64,000 nucleotides of DNA from Edolisoma coerulescens. Taxonomy: Eukaryota; Chordata; Aves; Passeriformes; Campephagidae. Shown here one piece after another: positions 1 through 12,400 of this stretch. The stretch is taken from the NCBI GenBank assembly GCA_013397115.1, contig VWZW01006282.1, positions 223,607 to 287,606 of the forward strand, read 5' to 3'. Position numbers and translations under genes: made by a program. The notes below the pieces were generated by a model. That model searched no databases. It was not told the origin of the DNA and saw only the letters and a list, made by a program, of their open reading frames with translations. The stretch's first letter is position 1; each line of letters opens with the position of its first letter.

Positions 1-267
1 ATAAGCACAACCATAATGCGAGGGAGGGTGGGAGAAGGAAGACAAGGAGGCTGCTGTAACATACCTGCTGCCTCCTTTTCCCCCCACTGCTCACCTAGGA
101 TGGTGAGCGTGGATGCCAGTTCTTTTCACATTCTGCAGATACTCTGCTGGTAGATTTGGCTGTGTTGTGAAAGAAGGACTAGCTGGGGTAAATTTTGGTT
201 CTTGAGTTCTGTGGGTTCATGCCTAGTTTGGGAGTATCTTCTAAAGCCTTTTCCTTACATTCTGCAG
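1..267 (+). other. AKT1: AKT1 intron, 3' part
   Basis: This is the end of the intron before the residue 320 exon, closing with a pyrimidine-rich tract and CTGCAG. Nothing else is seen in it. Confidence 0.9.
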
Positions 268-482
268 GTTCTGGAGGATAATGACTACGGCCGTGCAGTG
301 GACTGGTGGGGTTTAGGAGTTGTGATGTATGAAATGATGTGTGGCCGGCTCCCTTTCTACAATCAGGACCATGAAAAGCTTTTTGAACTCATCCTTATGG
401 AGGAGATCAGATTTCCACGCACATTGTCACCTGAAGCAAAATCTCTCTTGTCAGGTTTGCTGAAGAAAGATCCTAAGCAAAG
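268..482 (+). CDS. AKT1: AKT1 exon encoding residues 320-391
   Basis: The exon begins after a pyrimidine-rich acceptor ending CTGCAG and ends at AG|GTGAGG, splitting an arginine codon (phase 2). The peptide starts VLEDNDYGRAVDWWGLG and ends LLKKDPKQR. It covers the kinase C-lobe from just after the APE motif. It is 215 nt long with no internal stop. Confidence 0.97.
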
Positions 483-3400
483 GTGAGGCTGTTGCTTAAT
501 AGTTGCACTTTTTTAAAGGTATTTGAGACAAAATTGTAATTTAATGTTTAATCCATTCAAAATGATTATCCAACGAGCTGCAGCAAGTGGATCTATGCAT
601 TTATTTTTAACTTTTTATATGAGCTGACAGCGTAAATAGCGTATGAAGCAGCTTTGGTGCTGAATTTCAGAGTATAGTGGCTGCCATTAAAGCAAAACTA
701 TAGCCTGGGAAAAAGCAACTTAACCCTTCCTTTGGCCATAATGAATCCAGTGGCTGCTGTGAGTTATAAGGTGCTCTACACCAAATGCTTTTACCTTCTG
801 TCACAGTTGAGACTGCTGTCCCTTTCCTGAATTTTTTTCCCCGAATCTAAATCTGTGCCAGTGATTTAGCATCTTGCTTTGGACAGTAGGTGGTGATGTT
901 TGTACCATATTTGTGGTGGAGTTTATACCATGCTCAATCGACTTTTCCTATTTCTTCCTTTTGTTTTTGTTTTTCTTTTATTGCTGTATTATTTAAAAAA
1001 TAACCTTTGATTTAAAAACAGAAAAAGCACAAAACAAAAAACCCCAAGCCCTTAATGGCTAGCAAACAGAAAACAGAATGAGATCCAAAGAGGATGTTGA
1101 CCTTCGCACAAAGATAAACATCAGTTTAAAAACCTGCCATCTTGTCAACCCAGACATTTTTAAAACAAATAATATTGTGACTCTGCCCCTGATCTCCTGT
1201 CCTGAACCTTCCACTGTTAATGGGCCCCAAATAGGAAACCTTTCATGTGAGGTGCAAGCAGAGAATTCCGGTTTGCTTTCTGGTGTTTGTTTAGTCTCCG
1301 TGCATGTGTGTGCACATAGCAGGAAAATGGGGTTTGCCACTACCTGGATACTTGTAGCAAGGATTTCTGTCATCACTGTAGTCTATTTCTATCACTATTT
1401 TTGATGGAAAATCCTGTTGGGAGGTCTCGTAATGCAAATCCACAGTTTATAATATTGGAAGATGCATCTTGGTGGTGACGTGGGGAGTGGGGCACGGCTG
1501 CAGCCCGGAACGTGGCCAGCCCTGTACAAGGTGGCAACAGCTGCACCCCCTCCTGAAGCCAGCCCGTGCGAGGGGACCTCCAGGAGAAGGTTGTGTAATT
1601 GATGAGCAGCCCCCAGGCTCTGTGCTCTGCAGGCCTGGCTGCAGCCCCTGCCAGCAGCATTCCTGTCCAGTAAAGCGCTGGGTTAAATGTGATTGTGACC
1701 CTTCTGTAGCTTATTCAGGTGGGGCCTTTCAATCACTGGGAACACAAGCAGCATCTGCTGCAGTTTGTTCTTAAAGGAGTATCTCTGATGAACCAAAATG
1801 CAATTTGTTTACAAACAAAGAACACCCACTCGTTTCTAATTACGAGAGTTTCCCAATGCCAATAATTACTCCACAATATGCTCACTTTATACAAATAGCC
1901 ACTTCTTCACATGTATCTTCTGCAGGCTTGGAAGCAGCGCTGCTCTGATCTGTTGGACAGATGATTTTCATGCTGCTGATAGAAATAACTATTGACTAGA
2001 CAAGCCTGCACACTTGCCTTATTGTAATCATGCCTAATTACACTGGTGCTTCCCAAGCTTTTTTGGATCATGGGCTGTGCTTAAATACTGGTTTCTCCCC
2101 AATCACTGCTCACACAACTTTTTAACTGAAGTTGTGGTTCAGCAAACGCACTGCACTTTGTGCCATTTCAGGCAGCATGGAGAACTGATCTGGAAGCACT
2201 AGAGGTAGAAGTCCTGCATCCTGCCTTTGTAGTGCTATGTTCCTTTTTCTGGGTGGTCTGGGTGCTGGGGTGGGTGCCTGGCATACTTCGTAGTTGACTC
2301 ACACTGAGCTCATGGAGCCATATGGACAAAAATCAGCCAGAGAGCTACTGAAATACATTCACTGTAAAGTTATAAAATGCGTGATAGTCTGGTGCCCTGG
2401 GGAGCCGCTGTGTAATTCAACAGAAATCCACTCTTGTGTAAAGCCCAGTGGTGGACAGAAGTTGGTGTCATTGTAATGTTTGTGTCAGAACGCATCAGGA
2501 TTGGCAGCGTAACTGTGGATGAACTTCAGTGTGAGATGGAGGAGGCAGCCAAAACCATGAGAAAAAGGAAACTGGGAAATGTTGTCACTTCCCCTAAAAT
2601 CATCAAAAAAACCAATCCAACAATAAAGGTTGATACAATGAAGCTCAGTGCCAAGGACAGTTTTAAGTTAAATATCAAGGAGCCAGGGAATTATGATCTG
2701 TGTCAGTGAATTGAATCTTAAAAATGACTTGTTGTACCTGAGCTGGATTTATAGAAGCAGTGTTAGCACTGTGAATTCAGTAATACCAGTTCAGTCTCAA
2801 ACTCCCAGGCGTATGGAGAAAATGTGAAGAACAATAAATTGCATTCTGCTTTTAATCATGCCTGTTTTCTAAATTTGGTCGTATGAAATCCATTTTGTAA
2901 GAGAAAAGGAATTTTGAAGTTTCTTTTGGGATTGATAGAAGTTTATTAATCTTGTAATGTGAGCCCTAATTTTCCTAAGAAGGAAAAAAATCTATTCTGT
3001 AAATATTTCCTGTTAATATGACCTGAAATTCCCCTTCACTACTTTGTGCCATGGATCAAATGAAAGGAGGTAATCAGAGCATTTTTTCACACATGAAACA
3101 GCAAAATTTTTACCTTTTATTGTTCTTCCTCTGGCTGTGGAGACTGCAGCCTGTGAAAGTGGGTATGCATCAGAGCACCTCATGTAAGCAGGCTAAGTTT
3201 AGATGGGTGGGTGGGTTTATAATTGATGTCTTACTAGCTCTGAATCTCGGCAGGCTTTTAACTTGAGAGAACTTCAGGATAGTTTAATCTGAATTTTGAT
3301 TATTGGATTTCACTACGTGCCTTGGTCCCTGTCATAGGTCAGGTTTGTTCAGACTCTCTCAAGATGGGGTTTGTCACAGGCTGCTTCACCTGCCTCTGTG

Positions 3401-6400
3401 GTGCTGTTGGACCTTGCCATTCAGCAAGAACCAGAGGAGTATGATGTAGCATTTCACAAACACCTGGTCAAAGATCTGATGACTTCAAAGAGTTGTGGTT
3501 GTGGCTTTGGAGAGCTGAAGGTGCTCCCTGGGACCTGGTGGTCAGTTCTTGCAGCCACACAGAGATCTGGTACTTCATTCTTCCCTAGCCATGGTGGTTC
3601 TTTCCACATCCAGAGTGCAGCTTTGGCCACAGACGTTCAGAAATATCTGAGTCAATCAAGCCCTTACTTATGTATGAAAACCAAACTCCTTGGTTTTTTT
3701 CCCTTGTGAAAGGAGATTTGTAGTTAAGCTGTATGTCTGTGTCCTCCGTGGTGCTCTGCTACAGGAAGGTTAGATGGCTCTTGAGCACCCTTGCTCTTAG
3801 GCACAGGGAGGTCTACAGCCCTCACAGCCACTGCTGGAGTTGGAGGAGTTAGAGGTGACACTTGTGGGGACTTCGGGGGCCTGGAGGTGGTCCCAGCTAG
3901 CTACCTCCCAGGAGGAGGTAACCTTGAAGAGCTGGTCCTCCTGGACAGCACACGTGGATGCCTTGTGGACATGCAGAGTTTTGGAACCACGCATGGCGGG
4001 TGACTTGTGTTTGCTCTGAAATGTGTGTGCCTTGAGTAGGAAAGTGCCTCTGTCTCCAGACAGCTCCAGTGTCCTGTGTATCAGCTGAACTGCAAAATGC
4101 TCAAATATTCATGTTTCACCAGGTGCTTTGAGACAGACTGAGATTTAGCTGTTATGATAATTTTAGTCTAAAACCATTCTGTCCATAGCGATTTAGACAA
4201 ACAATTCACCCACAGAGATCTAAATTGAAGCTGAGAAAAACATAAAAGGCAAGTTTAAAGAATTTTTTCTCCCAGCTTTAGAGAAACCACTACTTTAGAC
4301 TTCCCAAGCTTCACCAACCTAAACATGACTCTTCTTGATTACTAATGTTGGGAAGTGGGAGCTTTTTCAGTGCTTTTTGGATCTGCCATGTTTGTGTCAC
4401 ATGCATGTGGTTAATGAAGAAGTGGGGAAGTAAAGCTCAGCAAAGAGCTGGGATTTAGCTGCATTAGGCTTTCCACAAGTTTTAATCTCTGAGCAGGAAA
4501 GCACCCAAAGACTCTGTGTACAGGGCTTTGGGAAGAATGGGGCCTTTTCCTTTTAAATCTGGAGTCGTCAAATCATGCTGTTCTCAAAGCCACACAGAGC
4601 TTTTCTGTGCTGATAGTGCCAGTCACAGGAAACTGATGTGGATACACCTCCCAGATCCTTCCCTGTGGCTATTAGAAGCCTCTGAAGGTAAGGGCCGTAG
4701 TAAAATAAGTTTCTAGTTTCCATCCTGACTGTATCAGAGGAGAAATGGGAGTTGGTGAACACCAACAGCGTTTGCTGAGCTGTTGTTCTTGAGCCTGGTG
4801 GGGATGTTTGTGCTGTTGGAGAACCAGATTTGGGGGCAGGGGTGGCTCAGAGAAATCATGTGAAGACAGGGCTAGAAAACTAGAATTGTGCAGGTTTCCT
4901 TTTAAAGAGCTGGGAATGGACCTGGGAGCTGAGCACTGTTTTCTTTTACATGGGCAAGTAGAGATACATTATTTTTCATGTGATCCACTAATTGCAATAT
5001 TCCAGTGTGTTTATGCACTATATTTATATACATATATTAAAAAACACAATATGGTAAGTTTTTAAAATATTTCTACATGATATATCTGTGGAGTGATGGC
5101 TGATTTCCTTTGATTTGTGGAGCACAGACATTTGTTATTAAATGGTTAAAGGGACTTGAAAGCAATATGCAGTTTTGTAAAAATTTAAAATGTGAAAATC
5201 ATTTCAGTTTAATATTGTTGATGCACTTCATTAATAATTTTCACTTTTGGATTTAACTAAAGTAAGTCCCTCAAGTAAGATAGAAGTTGAATGAATAACC
5301 AGAATCGTTTGGCGGTTAGGTTTTGAGGGATGTTTTCTCTTGTTTTTCTTTAGATTGCTTTTTGGCCTCTACATTTTCTATTATATTTCTTTGTATACCG
5401 TAAATTTCTGTAGCTTTCACTTTTGCAAGTCCTATATATACTATTTTTGATTCTGTCTGAAGACAAAAATGTGCAGAATTTAACTTTATTATCCAGGAAT
5501 CTCCTCAGAGCTCTTATTTCTGCTGTATTTTTCTTTATTTATTGCATGTCCCTATGAAAGACAAACCTGCTGCTCTTTACATTCTCACTGGTGCTTAACC
5601 ATGATTTTTCTGTTAGTTGCCAATTAAATTTTGTTCTCCTTGAGAGGGACCTTTCCTACTAATTCTGGAAAAAAGCCTGTGTTTTGGAATAAATCCATAC
5701 CCAAAATATTAGGTTTCTATTGTTTCACCATTCGCTTTGACTGGATTTGTGTAATTTTTAGAAGGTAAGTAAAACATCTGGAGTCTTTCTTGGCATTTCC
5801 CTGAGTATGTGTTTGCCCTTCATGGAACAAAGGCTCGTATTAGATAACATATTCTGCAAAGCACTTGTACGTGGCTGCAGCCAGCCAGCCTTTCTGCCTG
5901 CTTCTGCAAAACACCATTCGGGTGCTTCTTAGCTCAGAGTCACTCCTAAACTCCTGTGCAGTCTGTTGACATCTGTGGATAGAGAGGATTGGCTCCACCC
6001 TCTTCATCGGCCATCATCATCTGTGCTGCGGAAGCAACAAGGAGTCTGGTAGAGACTTGGCAAAGCCACTAGACCTGGGGGGAACCAGCTGAGAAATGAT
6101 TACTCACAGAGTTCGTTTCTGTTCCCAGGCTGCCCTGCAATTTATCTCAGTTCCAGGCTGCTCTTCAGCTGTAGAAGGTGCTGCCAGCCAGATGGGAGAG
6201 CCCTTGTCCAGCTTGGTTTGGCCCCTGGGCCTCTAGGGTGGGCTTGGGTTAGTCTTAGAGCTTACCTGGGGAGGAGAGAGTCACCCAGGTACTAGAATGC
6301 TGGGGAGCTGTTCCACTGCACATTTTCTAAAGGATGATAAGGAGCAAACCCCTTAGGTTGCTGTGGCACTGAATGGAAGAGGGCAAGGAAGCAAGCACAG

Positions 6401-9400
6401 CCTCTGGACTGTCAGGCACCTCTGCTGCTCGGTGTCTGTGGTACAGCTGTGGCCTCTGCCAGTGTGCCTTCTCTGCAGATGGTGCTTGTGCATGGCCAAG
6501 GGGTTGAATGCATCAGGATCCGTTCCCTGTCGGCACCGTGAACAAAGTGTTGCAGTATTTGACTTTTCCATGCTGAACTGTCATCCAGTTCTGTCCCAAT
6601 AGCACTGTGCCTTCACTCTGCATTCCAGAGCATGCAGTTTCAGGCTGTAAAAATACCACTTCAATGGGCTTAGCACAGTTTTCATGTTTTCTCTGATATT
6701 TTGAACGGAACCCCTCCCCTCTATCCCCAGATAATCATGAACTGGGGCACGGGGTTACTGCACATGGCCCAGAGGACGTTCAGGGCCAGATGTTGTGCAG
6801 CAGTGGATGAGGCCTGGCCAGGTCTTGGCTTCAGGCTCAGTGAACAGGCCTTGTGTCCCTGATGTCTGCAGCAGTATAACTAGCCTGGGTCTTGTAGAGT
6901 CATTGCTTCAAGCTCTTGAAACGGGGTCAATATCTCAGTTTGCCAGTGGCAGCAAGCATGGGAGAACAGGCAGATCCTAGAGATCAGCCTGGGTGAATAA
7001 GGTAACACCTCCTGTACCTGAAATCCTGAGCGTCATCTTCACCTTGTTACCTGAAAGACTCTCCTGCTGATTACCCAGTATCTGTTTTGTTCTCTCGGTG
7101 CCTGCCTTTGCTTGCAGATTTGGTTCATTCTTTTAGAGAACATTTTAACCTCCACAGCAAAATTTAAGCATCAGTTAGCTCGAGACTGCGGCTAAACTGA
7201 TTGCATCTATAAGCTGTGTGGACAGTTTTATTTTGGAATAAAAGTGCTTTATCTTGATATACCTCAAGTCAATAAAACATTCTTTGTGCTTTCCTGAAGC
7301 TAAGGAAGAGGAAAGTTTTGCATATGCTGTGATATTATCACTGCAGTTGTCAACTGTTTTCTTTAATGGAAATTTAAATCAGGTTGCATAAATCAGTTTG
7401 CATTAAAAAGCCTTGTCTCTCTTTCGCTTCAAATTCGGTTTTACTGCTGGCATCACTCTGCTCTAGAAAACTGTAAGGGGTAGCTGCATGTTAATGTAGA
7501 GGGAAGGATCTGTGGCTCAGACCTTTTGCTTTACAGCATCTGCTGTGGTCCCCAGGACAGCATCTTTCCTGAAGGGCAAGTCTTTTGAATTGTGATTTTT
7601 TTTTTTCCTTAGTCTAAGAGAGACCTTTGTTCTAATTCTTTTTGTTAGCATGTTTTTAAATCTTTTAGTGGAACTGTGTTGAAGCCTAAAATAGGCCTTG
7701 CACAGAAAACCAAACACATAGCAAATGCTAGAGCTGCTCCCAAATGCATTATATAAACTCAGAATTTCTTCAGTACACTGCAATAAAAATTGTATTAGAA
7801 AAATAACTGTAGTCAAACATTTAATTATGTATTTTGCCTCCTACAGGTTAGGTGGCGGTCCTGATGATGCCAAGGAGATTATGCAGCACAAATTCTTTGC
7901 TGGGATTGTTTGGCAAGATGTGTACGAGAAAAAGGTATTTATACAACTGTTCTCCCAAGGTGAATTGTAGCTGTGGATATAAATGTTTCAAATTTTGTTG
8001 CTCTCTAAAGTTACACAGAAACCCTCCACAGAAAAGGTTTGTAGTTGTTTTTAGCAACAACTTAAAATACTGTAATCAGTTTAGTTCTGGATTTTTGTTT
8101 TGCAATGATAGGAGTGTCTCTTAATGAGATACATCGTTTTATGGCTGAATAAATAGGATGTAATCAAAATAGCTTCCAAATTTAGAGAGCATATAAGCTT
8201 TTAAAATGGCTTTTCTTGTGAACTCTTGTTGCCATTTCTTGCTGTTGACTGATACATCCCTTGTGAGCCCAGAGTTATTGCTGGTTCCTGAGCATCTGAA
8301 GCCAAATTTCCTAGAAGCAGTAGTAGAAGATGGGCTCTTTTTTCCTATTGCATTTTTCCTGCCTGTTCAATCTAACGTCAGCATTCAAGACAAGTCCAGA
8401 CAAGTGTAGGCTTTTACATCAATCCAAGCCTAATACAATTTTTTGTGTGTAGCAAAGGACTGATACGAAGTGTCTGCACTTCATGGTGTTTCTCATGGGT
8501 TTTCTTTGAGACCCACTGAGTCTCTTGGCTTTTCAGTGGGAGCCACTGAAGCCAAAGAGCCCAGCCCTTCCTGTAAGAATGTGTTTCATCAGTTGCCTGT
8601 GCCTCACTGCCCCTTCCTTCTCCAATAAGTATTTCACTCCTCCAGGATGCCCTGCTTTGTGCTCTAAGGATGGTGTGCTGTTGTCCTCTCACATTTGATT
8701 CTCACCAGCCACATTTTTGTAACACTCATGAAATGCAGCCAGCTAAAACGTGGGTCTGCTGATTCAAGGCTCCCATCTACTGGTGCCACACAATCTCACT
8801 CAATCCTAGCCTTTCCTGATTTCCCTCCTTCCCCCAGCAGTTCCTCGTGGTATCAGATCTCATTTGATCTCTAAATACAGTTTAGTTGTCCCTCCAGCTG
8901 GTGGGAGCAGGTAAGAAACTTGGCAGAAACTGAGTTCCCATATTGTAGTGGGAGAACTGTCCAGTGCCTGTGTACAGCTACAGAGAGGGCTCTGTTTCCT
9001 TCTCTTCTTTCACTTCCTCACAGATCTCTCTGGCTAAAGGGAACTGAAAAATCATAAACCAAGATTTTGTGCCTTGAAAGTGTAGATAGGACTTTAGACC
9101 TCAGTCCTTTCAAAGCATCCCTTGAGGGAGGGCTGCATGCAGTCATGAGGGCAGGAGAGTTCCATGGAGTTCATTCAGTATAACATGAAAAGTAGATCTA
9201 AATTCCTGTTCTAAACAGGAAGTTGCCCCCATTTTCACCCAGCTGACAAGCTGCATGCTGGAGGGTTTGCTGGTTTTATGCAGTTTAAGGTAAAAAGCTG
9301 ACAATGGGGCTCAAATGTTTTGAGTGAAGTTATTTGGTATTTGGTGGTAGTCCCAGTTCCCTGAACAGAAGAGAAATCACACAAGCTGGAGGCAATGTAT

Positions 9401-12400
9401 TTATCCACAGGACTGAGAAAGCCTTCATAAATTGTCCTGTCGTGGTACTAATTCAGATTATTCTGAAAACTGTCAGGAAATTGCAAATATTAAAATCGTT
9501 TGGAGAAAACTGTGTGCTAATTGAGACTATTCCTGACTTTGGCCTATCCAAGGAGTCTAGATCCTGGCTTTCCTCGTGTCCCATTAGTGTTTGCATCTGA
9601 AGTAGGCATGCTGTGCACATGGAGAGCCTGTAGGTAATTGCTGCTTACATTCTGGGTGGTCCAAAGAGGGTCTTGCAGCATTTACCTGAAGTGCAGACCC
9701 ATGGATTAAAGCTGGATTTTGTCAGCTGCCAAGAGGTGTTTGTGTGCTAGGCTTGGCTACCATCTCCAGTAATGCTGAATGTGGGCATGAATATGGGTTT
9801 GGGTAATCCAGAACATTTGCTTTGTAATTAGGCTTTTTGGAAACATAGCTTTGCTTTAAATTATAAGGAGCTTTGAATAACTGGGGTTGTCCTCAAAATT
9901 TAAAATGTTTATTAGGCTCACTGGAAGAGTGCTGTCTGTCTTTGGTGCAGAGAAAGGTGCAGTTTAATTCGCAGTATTTTGCCCACCCACAAGGAAAACA
10001 TACGCAAAGAGATTTTAATCACATGGGGGTTTTTTCTGGTCCTTTTTCTCTCTTAAACCAGCATGAGCCTGTGGGTACCAATGCTGGTCTGCAGCCGTGG
10101 GAGGCTACAGGTGGCACCTCCCTGCCAGTTGAACTGCAGAGCTATTGCAGTGACAGCTTTTCAGTAAAGCGACATATTTGCTTGTTAAAGCCAGCGTTGG
10201 AGCTTTCTGCGGCTTCCCCTCTGTTTCCAGCATAGCGCTCAGAATTTGACAGCTAGGGGGAAAAGATGTCTTGTGGGTGCATCATAATCTGTCTCAAATT
10301 GCTTTTACCAGATACTAAAATAAAAAGGAAAATGATACAGGCAGCACTGGCCCATTCCACATGTGTGCTGGCTTGGGATTGCTGCTCTGAGTCGCTCTGA
10401 TGTGCTCAGTTCAGGTGTCTGCTGCAGTGCCCAAGTCCTAAATCACTCCATGCTGTGCACAGCATGCAGAGCAACCGGGGGCACTGCGAGTGCCAAAACC
10501 ACCATTAGCTTAAAAGGACACATAGAGCTTCACACACACACATGCACAGCCTGTCAGAAACAAACCCAGGTTTGCTTTGAGAAGTAGGCACAGGCTGCTG
10601 CAAGGAGAGAGAGAATAGAGTTACATGAGGAAGGAAGAATCGTCCTGCTCCACAGGGCTTTTGCATGTAATATGTTGGTGTGATTTGATTGAGAAGTGTT
10701 ATTAACATTATAATGTGAAGCATTCCCTCTTCAATAGCTTCAGGGGAGCTGCAAGGCTCAGAGTGACTCCTGACTTCTGGATGTCCTATTTCCTTTTCCT
10801 TTTTAAATTCAGGACATAAAAACCACTTCTAAGGACCTAATATTTTTTTGTTAGGGTAATCTGCCTAGCTCCTTTAAGCCATTCTTGGGCACAGAGAATT
10901 GTGAGTAATTAAAAAAAAAAAGATGATGAATATATACTGTAATTGTGCTCTCTTATAATAAACAGAGCTTTTATGTCCCTAAATTTTTAAAGATTGATTT
11001 TAAACAGTAAATGCTTCTTTGTATGTGGGAACGCTGCCATATGCATAGATTACATTTCTTACAGTCTTTTCATTGAAAATGAAGGCGTTTTATTGGATTG
11101 TTATGTGTGTGGCAGGACACTGTTATGTGCTCTCAAAACAGATCAGAAAGATGATCCTGGTGGTAGGGAGCTTGAAACCAGCGCTTTCCTTATTTGCCAA
11201 CTTAACAAACAAATGGTTCTTCACATCCAAGCAGGAGGAAAAGTTGGGTGTGAGGGAGAGGTGTTTTGTATATTAAAGATTTGCTGATATTTTCCAGGCA
11301 GTGATTTCTGTCGATGTCGTTCTTGTTTGTGCAAGTACAGAAGTGCATGTCTCAGGGTCACTGCATAATTCCAGTTGGAGCAATTTACTGTCTGCCTTGC
11401 TAAACATTTCCCTGCAGTTTGGGCTTGGAAGCCCTACACTTCCTCAATCACGCTCCTAAATTGCTGCCCGGTGTGGCTGTGTGCTATTAAAAGATGGCCA
11501 CGCGTAACCCCGGTGGTGGGCGAGCGGGATCCCAGCGCTGCTGCCTGCGCTCGGGAGGGCTCAGAGCCCTGTGTACGCCCTGGTTCTGCTGCCCTGTGCA
11601 GGGGAAGGTTGCAGGGTCTGAATCCCAGCTCCGTTGCCCTCCAGAGCTGTCTGTGTTCCAAGTGTGTGCATCTGTATGCAGCCAGCTCCCCATCCCGCTT
11701 CCCAGGCGCGCTCCTCCTCCAGCCCCAGCCAGGCAGCTCCGCTCCATCTGGAGCTGCTCTTGCCAGAGCTTGCCTAGGTACACATGGATGATTTCCAGCC
11801 TGTCTGCCCGAGCGAGTCTCAGGAATAAACCCCAACGAGTGCAGCTCCTGGTGTAGCAGGAGGAGGATGTTCACTGCTGACTGGGCTCAGGTTTTTGTAA
11901 GCACTCCAGGTTTTCAAAGTTCAGAGTTGACATCAAACTGCTTTTGAGGACCAGGAATATTAAAGCTTAATGTTGCTGCGGCCTTGGTCTAAATTCTCCA
12001 GGGCTGGTCAGACCTCCAACATGAGCTGCATGGGCACAGTAGCTCTGTAGCTGAAACTTTTCGGTGCATGTTACAACCCTTGTGGTGATACACAAGATTA
12101 GCTGATCAGTTTGGTATCACTGAGCATCTTTCTTACTCATTTTTATCCTCCTTAAGCATAAATCTTCCTAGGTGAGGTTGACAATTTCCATATAATTATG
12201 TGGGGAACCAGTATGTGTTGCTATTTTTGAACATTGGTCAGCATGTTACTACTTGAAGAAATTTCAGGATTCTAAGTTTTTCTTTGTGCAGTTAAATCCT
12301 AGGGAAAAAAATGCCTTAAATGCTCCATAAATAGGAAGTGCACACCTAAGTATTTTTTACTATATATGCTTCCTTGTGAACTGGTATTTTTTAGACATTT

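Noticed and set aside
11375..11874. Overlapping ORFs of 98-146 codons on both strands
   Set aside because: They lie inside an AKT1 intron in a GC-rich patch; both strands are open together, which is a composition effect.
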